Positions 25,304 to 34,283 of a stretch of DNA of 64,000 nucleotides are shown here, piece by piece. The notes beneath the pieces are model-generated. The model did no database searches. It was not told where the DNA came from and saw only the letters and a list, made by a program, of their open reading frames with translations. This stretch comes from Clostridioides difficile (GTDB taxonomy: Bacteria; Bacillota; Clostridia; Peptostreptococcales; Peptostreptococcaceae). Location of the stretch: assembly GCA_024919175.1 (NCBI GenBank), contig CP103804.1:2666001-2730000 (forward strand), written 5' to 3'. Each line of letters begins with the position of its first letter. Position 1 is the stretch's first letter. A program made the translations under genes and the position numbers.

Positions 25304-26683
25304 TTAACCATATATTAATGAGAAATACTCTTTTAATGCGTCTATAGTAATATCTAACTTATCCATTTCATTTGCATCGTTTATAACTAGTAAAAAAGTA
25401 TATTCATCACTTTCTTGAAGTACAATAGAATTTTGTGTATTTGCACTTTTTCTATCTTCAAGTTTATTTTTACTCTCTACTATTATATTAAATAAATTTT
25501 TACGGTCTGAATAATCAAAATAGTAAAATTTAAATACAGCTTTTTCCCCAACAAACTCTTGTTCAACAATTATTTTATCTACTAAATTATTTTGCATAAA
25601 TAACCTAAAATTATATTTATAATTATAATATATCTGGCTTATAAATATTAATTTTGAATTAGAATCTTCTTTCCCATTCCATCTGTACCAACTTATATTA
25701 GCAGATGCTTTAGAGGTATAGGTATTTCTATTTCCTCCAGCAACTATAGGTATCTCTATAATTTTATCTTTATCAACATCATCAACAGGTATGTAATAAG
25801 GTTTAGTAATAGTTTTATCATAATCACTAAACACTTTTTGAATTTTATCATTTTTCATATATAATATCTGTGTGATATAATTATTTTCCTTTAACATAGG
25901 AATATCAAGTACAACACCCTTTATGGTTGCTGCCGAATTTCCAACAGATGAAGCAACATTACCTAGAGTTATATATAACTCATTTAGATTTTTTACATTT
26001 TCAAATTTGACATAATCCTTAACCTTCATAGTTCCATCAAAATTTGCAACAGTTGCAAACATTTCATTAGTTTTATTATTTAAATGAAGCATTAATATAT
26101 CTATCTTGTCATCTCCATCTATATAACCAATCTTTACTTTCATATCATTAAAATCTTCTTTATTTTGAATCCAAGAAGCGTCTAAATCATATACTTTTGT
26201 AATTTCATTATCCCTTACTTTGTATATATACATGTTAGTTTTATCTTTTGATTTAACAAGTAAGATAACTTCCTTATATCCATCTGAATCCAAATCATAG
26301 AAATTAGCATATTCTATTGATTCTCCATTTTCTAAATAATGGTCTCCTAGTACATATTTTTCACCATTGTAACTTAAAGTTACAAAACCTACTTTATTAA
26401 CATTATTACTTAGGTCTTCTTTTTGCTCAAATACTACTAACTCATCAACTCCATCACTATTTAAATCTACCTTATTTATTTTTCCTACTTCTTTTGTATT
26501 AGAAGGCAATATCATAGATGAGTCTGGTTTTAGTAGCTGGTCTATACCATCATACAATACTTTTTTTGTATCATCATAGTCAGGTATCTTTGCCAATTGT
26601 TCTGGAGATTCAGTTTTAACATTACATCCAGTAACAAATAACATCATTAAGCCTGATACAACAATAAGCTTTAATAAGTTCAT
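25304..26683 (-). CDS. VCBS/FG-GAP-like lipoprotein upstream of the two-component system
   Basis: The 459 residues begin with a lipoprotein signal ending LFVTGC, lipidated at Cys ~20. Calcium-binding-like loops recur: DLNSDGVDELVVF, DLDSDGYKEVILLV and YIDGDDKIDILML, consistent with a beta-propeller of VCBS/FG-GAP-like repeats. It probably sits on the outer face of the membrane. It is 28 bp upstream of the response regulator on the same strand, so it is a plausible accessory sensor for the kinase or a member of its regulon. GGAGG precedes the ATG. Confidence 0.8.
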   Translation of the reverse strand: MNLLKLIVVSGLMMLFVTGCNVKTESPEQLAKIPDYDDTKKVLYDGIDQLLKPDSSMILPSNTKEVGKINKVDLNSDGVDELVVFEQKEDLSNNVNKVGFVTLSYNGEKYVLGDHYLENGESIEYANFYDLDSDGYKEVILLVKSKDKTNMYIYKVRDNEITKVYDLDASWIQNKEDFNDMKVKIGYIDGDDKIDILMLHLNNKTNEMFATVANFDGTMKVKDYVKFENVKNLNELYITLGNVASSVGNSAATIKGVVLDIPMLKENNYITQILYMKNDKIQKVFSDYDKTITKPYYIPVDDVDKDKIIEIPIVAGGNRNTYTSKASANISWYRWNGKEDSNSKLIFISQIYYNYKYNFRLFMQNNLVDKIIVEQEFVGEKAVFKFYYFDYSDRKNLFNIIVESKNKLEDRKSANTQNSIVLQESDEYTFLLVINDANEMDKLDITIDALKEYFSLIYG

Positions 26684-26824
26684 TTAACTCCTCCTAATCC
26701 TACAATCTTAAATTTTTCTCGCAAAAATCTCCTTACAATAATTAGACGTTTTAAATCCTCATAATGTTTTACTTATTTTAACAAAACTTTATTAGTTTAA
26801 TAAAATTTATGATAAATATAAAAT

Positions 26825-27973
26825 CTAATTATTATTTCTAGGAGGTTTAGGCCCTGGATATTGGAAAAAGTTAGTTTTTAGCATACCATTATATAATTTT
26901 CTCTTTTTAGCTGCTTTTTGCCCAAATTCATATTCAAACTCTTCATAAGAAGTTATCAGATAATATGACCAATTTCTTAACTTTCTAAATGCATAGCCAA
27001 GTTCTTTATATAACTGTTTAACGCTATCCTTATCTTCTAGTCTTTCTCCATAAGGTGGATTGGTAACTATAAATCCAAATTCTTCTTCACTTTTAAACTT
27101 AGTTGCATCTCCTACATTAAATTCTATATATTCATCTACACCTGCTATTTCTGCATTTTCTCGAGCTATATCTATACATTCTTCATCTATATCATATCCA
27201 TAAATTTTAAATTTAGATTCATTATCTATTTTATTAAAAGCATCTTTTCTTACATCCCACCAAATCTTTTTATCAAGTGTTCTCCATTTTTCTGATATAA
27301 ATTCTCTATTTAGTCCTGGTGCCATATTTATACCTATCATGGCGGCTTCAATTAATATAGTACCAGAACCACACATAGGATCTACTAAAGTCCTACCCGC
27401 TTTCCAAGGAGTTAAATAGATAAGTCCAGAAGCTAAAGTTTCTCTTATTGGAGCTTTATTTGCTTTTTCTCTATATCCTCTTTTATGTAGAGCATCTCCA
27501 GTTGTGTCTATTGACAGAGTCACTTTATCTTTGTGTATAAATACAAAGATAGGATATTTTTCTTTATCTTCTTTAAGCAAACCATCCTCTAAATAACTTT
27601 TCTTTAAGCTTTCTACAATAGCTTTTTTTACTATAGCTTGTACATCTGGTGTACTGTATAATTTTGATTTTATAGAAGAAGCCTTTGAAATAGGAAATTG
27701 AGCTCCATAAGGTATATATTTAGACCAATTTATCCTTTTTGTATTTTCAAATAATTCATCAAAGCTTTTTGCTTCAAACTCAGCAATTTTAAGATGTACT
27801 CTTTCTGCACATCTCAACCACATATTTGATTTTGCTATCCCAAATTCATCAGTCTTATATGTTATTCTTCCATCTTCTGTTTTTATTATTTCATATCCTA
27901 AATTAGTAATTTCTCTAGCCAACATTTTTTCCATTCCAAAAAAACATGGCGATATTAATGTATAGTTTTTCAT
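26825..27973 (-). CDS. THUMP-domain class I RNA methyltransferase (RlmL/YpsC-like)
   Basis: The 382 residues have an N-terminal ferredoxin-like/THUMP region (~1-160) and a UPF0020 methyltransferase domain with the SAM motif TLVDPMCGSGTILIEAA and the catalytic NPPYGERLED. The family methylates the N2 of guanine in 23S rRNA (like the RlmL N-terminal half). AGGAGG is only 4 nt before the ATG. The C-terminal tail PGPKPPRNN is short and basic. LarE lies 50 bp upstream on the same strand. Confidence 0.9.
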   Translation of the reverse strand: MKNYTLISPCFFGMEKMLAREITNLGYEIIKTEDGRITYKTDEFGIAKSNMWLRCAERVHLKIAEFEAKSFDELFENTKRINWSKYIPYGAQFPISKASSIKSKLYSTPDVQAIVKKAIVESLKKSYLEDGLLKEDKEKYPIFVFIHKDKVTLSIDTTGDALHKRGYREKANKAPIRETLASGLIYLTPWKAGRTLVDPMCGSGTILIEAAMIGINMAPGLNREFISEKWRTLDKKIWWDVRKDAFNKIDNESKFKIYGYDIDEECIDIARENAEIAGVDEYIEFNVGDATKFKSEEEFGFIVTNPPYGERLEDKDSVKQLYKELGYAFRKLRNWSYYLITSYEEFEYEFGQKAAKKRKLYNGMLKTNFFQYPGPKPPRNNN

Positions 27974-28023
27974 AAAACCTCCTGTTTCTTATATTAATTA
28001 CAACGATTATTTTTTTAACCTAT

Positions 28024-28827
28024 TTACATATTTAAATTCATACTTCCCATTTGATATCCTGACATATCTAGTGTAACATATTTAAAGCCAAATTTTTTTA
28101 ATTTAGTGTCAACTTTGCTAAAATTGTTATTTTCAAAAAATTTACCTAATTCTTCCTGATTAACTTCTATTCTAGCTATATTTTCATGCATTCTCACTCT
28201 AAATTGAGAAAAACCCAAATCAGATAAATATTCTTCACTCTTTTCTATTATCCTAAGCTTTTCATCTGTAATTTCAGCACCATAAGGAATTCTACTTGCA
28301 AGACATGCAAATGATGGTTTATTAAAAGTTTCTAATTTCATATCTCTTGAAAGTAACCTAATTTCATCTTTCTTTAATCCACTTTCTTTTAATGGACTAA
28401 TTACTTCTAATTCATTTAATGCTTTAAGACCTGGTCTATAATCTCCTAAATCATCTACATTAGTTCCATCTACTATGTACTTTATATTATGTTCCTTTGC
28501 GACCTCTTTTATTTTAGTAAATATATATTTTTTACAATAATAACATCTTTCAATACCATTTTCTTTGAATTCCTTTAAATCAAAATCTTCTATTTTTAAT
28601 ATAATATGTTTAACTCCAAAATTTTTAGTATATTGCTTTGCCTCTTCTATTTCTCTATTTGAGTGCATCATTGCATGAATGGTTACAGCTATAACATTAT
28701 CTCCTAATGTATCTCTTGCTACTTTAAGTAAAAAATTACTATCAACTCCACCTGAATAAGCAACTGCCACACTTCCTAATCCAATCAATTTTTCTCTTAA
28801 TTTTTCTAACTTTTCTCTTTCTTTCAC
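28024..28827 (-). CDS. larE: LarE-family sulfur transferase with three-Cys motif
   Basis: The ~267-residue protein has a PP-loop (VAVAYSGGVDSNFLLK), and Cys95, Cys98 (ERCYYCKKYIF) and Cys175 (FACLASRIPYG). LarE adds sulfur to the nickel-pincer nucleotide precursor. Single-Cys LarE enzymes sacrifice their own Cys, whereas CxxC plus C forms are reported to hold a [4Fe-4S] cluster that carries the sulfur. This one is of the latter kind. I favour GTG at 28827, with GGAGG 8 nt upstream; an ATG at 28842 overlaps that site. No larB/larC is nearby, so the substrate is not certain. Confidence 0.88.
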   Translation of the reverse strand: MKEREKLEKLREKLIGLGSVAVAYSGGVDSNFLLKVARDTLGDNVIAVTIHAMMHSNREIEEAKQYTKNFGVKHIILKIEDFDLKEFKENGIERCYYCKKYIFTKIKEVAKEHNIKYIVDGTNVDDLGDYRPGLKALNELEVISPLKESGLKKDEIRLLSRDMKLETFNKPSFACLASRIPYGAEITDEKLRIIEKSEEYLSDLGFSQFRVRMHENIARIEVNQEELGKFFENNNFSKVDTKLKKFGFKYVTLDMSGYQMGSMNLNM

Positions 28828-28992
28828 TAAATCTACCTCCATATCAAGAAAATAAGAACTCTAAAGCTATTCTTATTTTTTACATACTTAATAATTATAA
28901 CATATAAAGTATTTATTTAAAAAATTAGAATCACTTTTAAGTATATTAATTATCATATTAAAGTACTTTTATTTATATCTTTACAATTTAAA

Positions 28993-29046
28993 CATATTAC
29001 TGTACTACACTATATAAAAAACAAAACAGTGTAATACAGCAATATG
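28993..29046. repeat. 19-bp imperfect inverted repeat
   Basis: CATATTACTGTACTACACT (28993-29011) and AGTGTAATACAGCAATATG (29028-29046) are complementary at 17 of 19 positions around a 16-nt AT-rich loop. No T run follows, so it is not a standard terminator. Confidence 0.55.
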
Positions 29047-29051
29047 CTTAA

Positions 29052-29087
29052 AAGCCATGAAGTGTCAATAGCCTATCTTCATGGCTA
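29052..29087. terminator. Hairpin downstream of the DUF4253 gene
   Basis: AGCCATGAAG and CTTCATGGCT arms lie in the otherwise empty 28843-29213 gap. It probably ends the transcript of the gene at 29214, although the T tail is weak. Confidence 0.45.
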
Positions 29088-29213
29088 AGTTCACGATTTT
29101 ATTCTCATATAATTACTCTTCTTAGTAAGATAATTGTAAATTACAAAAATATGCTATCATTAAAAATGTTCTAAAAACTTAAACTTAATACTTATAGTTT
29201 ACACAGTTTTATA

Positions 29214-29915
29214 TCAATCCCACCAAAAAAGCCATATAGTAGAACCTTGTATTACCTCTTTTAGAGCTCTTAATGTCTCGTATCCTTGTACAATAATATC
29301 TTCACAGTACAAGATTAATTCCATGCATAAGTTATTGAACTTTTCATTATCATTAGTTGTATTTTTTGAAAAATATTGAACTGTATCACATCCAATTGCT
29401 ATTGGATATGCTCCATAGTTTTCGTACCAATATTTTGCAACTGCTATATGCTCTTCATCACTAGGACAATCGTTAAATCCACCAATTGGTATATATGCAA
29501 ATACTTCATAAGGTTTAGTTGTTGGTACTTTGGCTATGTAAACTTTGTTATTTTCTTGAAATATATCTATATTTGTAATTGGGTTAAAACTTTTATAGTC
29601 ACAAAAAGCATCTTCTGAATCTATGAGTTCTTTTATCATAGCTGCAATTTCATTTTTCCTATACTTGAAAAATTCATTTACATCAATTTCATTATATTTT
29701 TTCAGACAATACTCTTTGTAGTTTTCAAGAGAACCATACTCTTTATTAATAATATCAATGTTTTCTTTTAGCAATCCTACCTTTTCGTCGATAATTATAA
29801 TTGGTGTATACCCTTTTTCCTTTCCATCTTCTATCATCGTCTCTAATAAATTGTCAATATCAATCTCATTGTTCACAGGAACACATTCAAAACCATATAA
29901 ATCTTCAATACCCAT
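29214..29915 (-). CDS. DUF4253-domain protein
   Basis: The 233 residues end with the DUF4253 (PF14062) signature: YEVFAYIPIGGFNDCPSDEE, HIAVAKYWYENYGAYPIAIG, then ILYCEDIIVQGYETLRALKE and the terminal IWLFWWD. The N-terminal half is helical and acidic. The domain's function is unknown, though it occurs in polymorphic-toxin and immunity-like settings. It has a GGAGAT site. It stands alone between two long intergenic regions. Confidence 0.85.
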   Translation of the reverse strand: MGIEDLYGFECVPVNNEIDIDNLLETMIEDGKEKGYTPIIIIDEKVGLLKENIDIINKEYGSLENYKEYCLKKYNEIDVNEFFKYRKNEIAAMIKELIDSEDAFCDYKSFNPITNIDIFQENNKVYIAKVPTTKPYEVFAYIPIGGFNDCPSDEEHIAVAKYWYENYGAYPIAIGCDTVQYFSKNTTNDNEKFNNLCMELILYCEDIIVQGYETLRALKEVIQGSTIWLFWWD

Positions 29916-30212
29916 ATTTATCTCCTATTCTTTTTAGATTTAATTCTTTTGAAAGTTTTCTTTTTTTGTTGTCAAATTTTTAAATACTATTATTATTTGT
30001 AAAACTATAAGTAGAGGTATAATTTATAAAAGACATTTATATCAAATAAATTTTTCATTTAATTTTTTGTATAAATATAATGTTTTTTATGACAATATCC
30101 TCATATAAATATAATATCACAAAACAAATGTTCATGGTTAATAATAAGTAATTTTGTAATAATTCGTTGTAATATTATGTTATTTTAAATAAAATAAATG
30201 ATATAATTTGTA
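29916..30212. other. AT-rich upstream region without gene
   Basis: About 300 bp of AT-rich sequence with frequent stops. It contains promoter-like sequence for the minus-strand DUF4253 gene and for the possible small transcript at 30213. No coding signal is visible. Confidence 0.5.
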
Positions 30213-30275
30213 TAGAGATGGCATATTTATTCACAGTAAATTTATTTAAGACAAATTTACTGTGAATAATTTTTT
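30213..30275 (+). ncRNA. Possible very short RNA: promoter element followed by a perfect terminator hairpin
   Basis: TATAAT near 30213 is followed within ~15 nt by a perfect 17-bp stem, TTATTCACAGTAAATTT (30227-30243) / AAATTTACTGTGAATAA (30253-30269), with a 9-nt loop and a T6 run. No gene ends upstream on the plus strand, so the hairpin would terminate a transcript of only ~50 nt. A stray terminator relic is the alternative. Confidence 0.4.
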
Positions 30276-30426
30276 AATAGTAAGAAATATCCCTAAAATA
30301 ATAAATAATATTATAATTTTTGAACGTTATGTATAGTATAAATTCTAAAAAATCACATGCTAGTTTGCAAGAATTAAGAGATTAAAATCAAGATTTAGAT
30401 TTAATAGTGATTTTATGTAAAAAGAT

Positions 30427-30537
30427 ATGTATTTATTTAATGTATTAAACTCAAAAGGCACAAGATTATACTATCTAACGGTTAATAATTATATTGATGG
30501 GCTTTTAATTTCAATGCTAAATACTAAAAACACTTAA
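30427..30537 (+). pseudogene. Possible 36-codon gene remnant
   Basis: A short frame reads MYLFNVLNSKGTRLYYLTVN then NYIDGLLISMLNTKNT. The pattern (LNSKGTRLYYL, GLLISMLN) vaguely recalls DUF6440-type proteins (DKxTGVxYL, GGLTPLLD). There is no ribosome binding site, and the flanks are full of stops. It is either a decayed fragment or chance. Confidence 0.25.
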
Positions 30538-30652
30538 ATAAAGACTGGAAATATAGTAGAACAATATACTTATAAAATTTATCAGAGTTGTATATACATG
30601 TATATTTCTTATTATTTTTATATAAGAAACTTAAATCTAATACATAAATTAT

Positions 30653-30686
30653 AGGTGTATCAATTAAAAATTTTAACTAATACACC
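30653..30686 (-). terminator. Terminator of the ArsC/Spx-like gene
   Basis: GGTGTAT and ATACACC arms, extended inward through TTAAAA/TTTTAA with G-T pairs, lie directly downstream of the gene ending at 30696. Confidence 0.65.
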
Positions 30687-30695
30687 CATTGATTT

Positions 30696-31058
30696 CTATT
30701 TTTCCTTTAATAAACTGTCTTTCCATACATCTTCTTTAAACCCTAACAGTACATTTTTACCATCAAATAGTAGTGGCCTTTTAATAAGCATCCCATCACT
30801 TACTAATATTTCTAGAAGTTTGTCATCTGACTCAGTCTTTACTACATCTTTAAGACCTAGTTCTCTATATTTCATTCCACTTGTATTAAAAAATTTTTTT
30901 ATATCATACCCACTAATATTATAAATAGATTCCAATTCATCTTTACTTGGTGGATTTTGAACCATATCTATATCTTCAAATTTCAAATTATTTTCTTTAA
31001 GCCAATTTTTTGCTTTTTTAACTGTAGAACATTTTGTATATCCATATAGTTTAATCAT
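30696..31058 (-). CDS. ArsC/Spx-family thioredoxin-fold protein
   Basis: The 120 residues follow the ArsC/YffB/Spx pattern: IKLYGYTKCSTVKKAKNWLK with a single Cys10, DIDMVQNPPSKDEL, KFFNTSGMKYREL, and LLEILVSDGMLIKRPLLFDG. Spx proper has CxxC and the RNA-polymerase contact Gly52, but here the motif is CSTV, so this is closer to the arsenate-reductase-like YffB group. No ars genes adjoin it. The ATG follows a GGATG-type site. Function is unproven. Confidence 0.82.
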   Translation of the reverse strand: MIKLYGYTKCSTVKKAKNWLKENNLKFEDIDMVQNPPSKDELESIYNISGYDIKKFFNTSGMKYRELGLKDVVKTESDDKLLEILVSDGMLIKRPLLFDGKNVLLGFKEDVWKDSLLKEK

Positions 31059-31283
31059 TATAGTAAAACATCCTTTCTAATTTTTTATCTTAATTTTCGT
31101 ACATTTATACCCATAATTTGTATGTTTTAATCAGTTTGTATCATAATTATTCTAAGTTTTCAACAAAAACCTATTCTATTTACAAAAATATCTAAAGTTA
31201 TTTTTGTAATCAAACTAGATTTGATGCTCTTTTACTTAAAAAACTACGAAAATCATTATATATTCCTTTAATTTTTATACAAG

Positions 31284-31317
31284 TAAAAGCCATGACAATT
31301 TGAAGTCACGACTTTTT
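31284..31317 (-). terminator. Terminator of the PhnB-like gene
   Basis: On the minus strand AAAAGTCGTGAC pairs with GTCATGGCTTTT (two G-T pairs), with an 8-nt loop. The rest of the 31059-31386 gap shows no gene. Confidence 0.6.
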
Positions 31318-31386
31318 TACTACATTATTAAATTGAAATTTAGTTGCTCTATATTATGCTTATTAGTTGTAGGTTTATTGTTTTAA

Positions 31387-31764
31387 CTATGTGCTCAAAT
31401 ACCAAGTATACCCATACCTATCAAGTACTTTAGCAGCACCATCATTTTGATCTGGTGGTGGGTGTGGTAAAAATCCTTGCACAAGCGTACCGCCCTTGGC
31501 AAGTTTTACAGATATCTCTTCTATCACTTCTCGAGATGGTAGCACAACACAAATCGCCATACCAGAAATTGCAACAGGCTCATCTGTATCGGCTCCTATT
31601 ATACAACCTTCATACTTTGTAAAAGTAACACTTGCGTGCATAACAGGGTTGCTTGGGTTGCTGTCTAATCGTGCAAACAGAGTTTTTCCACCTGCAAAAG
31701 CCTCAGCGTAAAAGTTAAATGCTTCCTCACAAGTACCATTAAATGTTAAATATGGAGTTAACAT
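31387..31764 (-). CDS. PhnB-like VOC (glyoxalase fold) protein
   Basis: The 125 residues match the PhnB/3-demethylubiquinone-like VOC family: LTPYLTFNGTCEEAFNFYAE, SVTFTKYEGCIIGADTDEP, and LAKGGTLVQGFLPHPP then LDRYGYTWYLST. The catalytic role is unknown. The ATG at 31764 is 11 nt from AAGGAGG; an in-frame TTG at 31770 is 5 nt away and could be the start. Base composition is visibly more GC-rich (GCC, GGC, CCG codons) than its neighbours, suggesting recent acquisition. Confidence 0.82.
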   Translation of the reverse strand: MLTPYLTFNGTCEEAFNFYAEAFAGGKTLFARLDSNPSNPVMHASVTFTKYEGCIIGADTDEPVAISGMAICVVLPSREVIEEISVKLAKGGTLVQGFLPHPPPDQNDGAAKVLDRYGYTWYLST

Positions 31765-32027
31765 GGTCAATCTAACCTCCTTGATATAAAATATAAATAA
31801 TCTACAGTTGCAATTGATAATCTAAGTTCTGATTTAGTAAATTATATCACAGGTAAATTTTTCCTTCACAACATAAAATTCCATATCTTAATTTTATCAT
31901 TTTAAATTACTCCTTAAATATAAATTTTATATAATTATATATTAAAATTTATATTTTTAATTGTAAAAACCAGACAAACAATCCTTATTTTTTTATAAAA
32001 CTTTAATATAAATTTCATTTGTAAAGT

Positions 32028-32699
32028 TTAAACAATTTTTTCTTTTATTTTAATGTCCTCAACTATACCATCTTTTATACTTATAATTTTATCTGCAACA
32101 CTATTTGAAAATACAACATCATGCGTAATTATCAGTATAGTCATTCCTTTATCTTTAAGCCTATTCATTATATTCACTACTTTTTGAATAGTATCAATAT
32201 CAAGTGCAGAAGTAGGCTCATCAAAACAAAGAACTTTTGGCATCAGTGCACAGGACCTAGCTATAGCAACTCTTTGTTGCTGTCCTCCTGACAACTCAAA
32301 TGGATATGAATTCAATTTATCTTCCAAATCAACTAATCTCAAAAGTTCTTTAGCTCTATTTTCAGCTTCCTCTCTAGGAACTTTAAAAACATTAACTGGA
32401 GATTCAATTATATTTTCAAGGACAGTCATATGAGGGAATAGATTGAAGTTTTGAAAAACCATACCTATTTTACCACGTATTTTTGCCATGTCTTTCTTAT
32501 TTTTTATTATTTCATTATCTATTATAATTTCTCCACTATCAAATTCTTCAAGACCATTTATACATCTTAATATTGTAGTCTTTCCTGCACCAGATTTGCC
32601 AAGCAAAACTCCAATCTGACCTTCTTCTAGTTCAAAAGAAATATCTTTAAGTACTTTATTTTTTTTAAATGATTTATTTAAATTCCTGATTTTCAACAT
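32028..32699 (-). CDS. Polar amino-acid ABC transporter ATP-binding protein
   Basis: The 223-residue ATPase has Walker A LLGKSGAGKTTIL, Q-loop VFQNFNLFPHMTVLENI, signature LSGGQQQRVAIARS and Walker B VLCFDEPTSALD, plus an H-loop (LIITHDV). It belongs to the GlnQ/HisP class. It is the third gene of a minus-strand operon (binding protein, permease, ATPase) with ~30-bp gaps, under a T-box that probably reads histidine. Confidence 0.93.
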   Translation of the reverse strand: MLKIRNLNKSFKKNKVLKDISFELEEGQIGVLLGKSGAGKTTILRCINGLEEFDSGEIIIDNEIIKNKKDMAKIRGKIGMVFQNFNLFPHMTVLENIIESPVNVFKVPREEAENRAKELLRLVDLEDKLNSYPFELSGGQQQRVAIARSCALMPKVLCFDEPTSALDIDTIQKVVNIMNRLKDKGMTILIITHDVVFSNSVADKIISIKDGIVEDIKIKEKIV

Positions 32700-32730
32700 A
32701 TAAAAAACCTCCTCTTATAATATTGTAACT

Positions 32731-33342
32731 TTATCTGTAATAAGAATATTTTTTTTCAAGTAATTCAAATCCCTTAGTAAGTATAGCTACAAATATAAGA
32801 TATATTGCTCCTGCCTCAAATAGTGGCAACAAACTTGCTTCTCTATTCATTGCTATTTGAGATATTCTTAAAATATCATTTAATCCTAATATATATACTA
32901 AAGATGTATCTTTTACTAATGTAATTACTTCATTTGAAATAGGTGCTAGTATTCTTTTAAAAACTTGTGGAAATATTATTCTCTTGTACATCGTGAATTT
33001 ATCAAACCCTAGTACTTTTGAAGCTTCATATTGACCTCTATCTATTGATTGTATTCCACCTCTAAATATTTCTGCAAAGTATGCTGCATAATTTAAGAAG
33101 AAAGCTACTATTCCAGCTGTAAACCTGTCAAATACAATTCCTATAAGAGGTAACCCATAGAATATAACTATCATTTGTAAAAGTAAAGGCGTTCCTCTCA
33201 TTATTAATATATAACATTGTGTAATACCACTTATTAATTTATTTTTTGATAATCTTAAAAATGCAACTCCAATCCCCAATGGAATTGATACTATCAATGT
33301 TATACAAAACATTGCTATAACTATTTCTAAACCTTGTAACAT
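32731..33342 (-). CDS. Polar amino-acid ABC transporter permease
   Basis: The 203-residue protein has about five helices and the EAA-like loop QYEASKVLGFDKFTMYKRII FPQ (spaced here) facing the ATPase, with FYGLPLIGIVFD and YAAYFAEIFRGGIQSID typical of HisM/GlnP permeases. It starts near the inner edge of the first helix, so it is slightly shorter than usual (~215). AAGGGGG lies before the ATG. A single permease gene suggests a homodimeric channel. Confidence 0.92.
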   Translation of the reverse strand: MLQGLEIVIAMFCITLIVSIPLGIGVAFLRLSKNKLISGITQCYILIMRGTPLLLQMIVIFYGLPLIGIVFDRFTAGIVAFFLNYAAYFAEIFRGGIQSIDRGQYEASKVLGFDKFTMYKRIIFPQVFKRILAPISNEVITLVKDTSLVYILGLNDILRISQIAMNREASLLPLFEAGAIYLIFVAILTKGFELLEKKYSYYR

Positions 33343-33379
33343 GCCTTTAGTGCCCCCTTCTTAACAGCTAACTTATCTT

Positions 33380-34183
33380 TTATTTAAACCACTTATCATA
33401 AATTTTGTCAAAAGCTCCATCTTTTTTCATTGCTTGTAATGTTTCATTTATTTTCTTACAAAGTTCTGGATTCTCCTTAGATGTTGCTACAACATAATCT
33501 TCTAATCCAAAATCTTCTTTTAATACTTTATACTTATCTTCACCTTTTTGTCCCATATAGTATCTAATTAAAACTTCATCACCAACAACTGCGCTAGTTC
33601 TACCTATTTCTAAGTCTCTAAGTGCTTTATCGTAAGTATCATAAAGAACTGGTGCTCCACCCTTTAAGCTATTCATAAAATCTTTATCTTTCTCTACTGC
33701 ATCAAGAGCTGTTGAACCTTGTTGAGTTCCAACTTCTTTATCCTTTAAATCAGCTTTTGTATTTACTTTTGAATCACTTAAAGTAACTATTATTTGTTTA
33801 TTTTGTAAATAAGGTTCTGTATATGATACTATTTTCTTTCTCTCATCTGTTATAGAATATCCATTCCATAATACATCTACAGTTTTTGAATCATTTAATT
33901 CTGTTTCTTTCATTGACCAATCTATTGGTTGAAATTTAACTTCCATTCCAAGTCTCTTAAATGTCTCTTTTGCTAAATCAACATCAAAGCCCACTGTTTC
34001 TCCTTTTTCATCTAAAAATCCCATTGGTACAAATGTATTATCAAACCCTACAATTACCTCTTTTTTTGATGTATTTGAAGCATCTTTATCTTTTCCATTA
34101 TCTGATTTTGAACAACCTGCCATTCCACTTACTAAACCTAACATAATTGTAAATAATCCTAATTTTTTTAATATACTTTTCAT
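33380..34183 (-). CDS. Amino-acid ABC transporter substrate-binding lipoprotein
   Basis: The 267 residues start at the ATG at 34183 with GGGAG 6 nt upstream; an in-frame ATG at 34198 lies before that site. The lipobox is GMAGC at ~18-22. The family-3 solute-binding motifs are GFDVDLAKETFKRLGMEVKF, DVLWNGYSITDERK and DKEVGTQQGSTALD. It captures a polar amino acid outside the membrane. The T-box specifier (best read CAC) predicts histidine as ligand. It is the first gene of the operon. Confidence 0.92.
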   Translation of the reverse strand: MKSILKKLGLFTIMLGLVSGMAGCSKSDNGKDKDASNTSKKEVIVGFDNTFVPMGFLDEKGETVGFDVDLAKETFKRLGMEVKFQPIDWSMKETELNDSKTVDVLWNGYSITDERKKIVSYTEPYLQNKQIIVTLSDSKVNTKADLKDKEVGTQQGSTALDAVEKDKDFMNSLKGGAPVLYDTYDKALRDLEIGRTSAVVGDEVLIRYYMGQKGEDKYKVLKEDFGLEDYVVATSKENPELCKKINETLQAMKKDGAFDKIYDKWFK

Positions 34184-34283
34184 AATATTCTCCCTCATCT
34201 TTTAAATTTTTAAATATTTTGATTATTTCAGAAAAAATGTATCTGTTGCAATATAATTCTCTGCGCGCTTAAAAAATTATATT

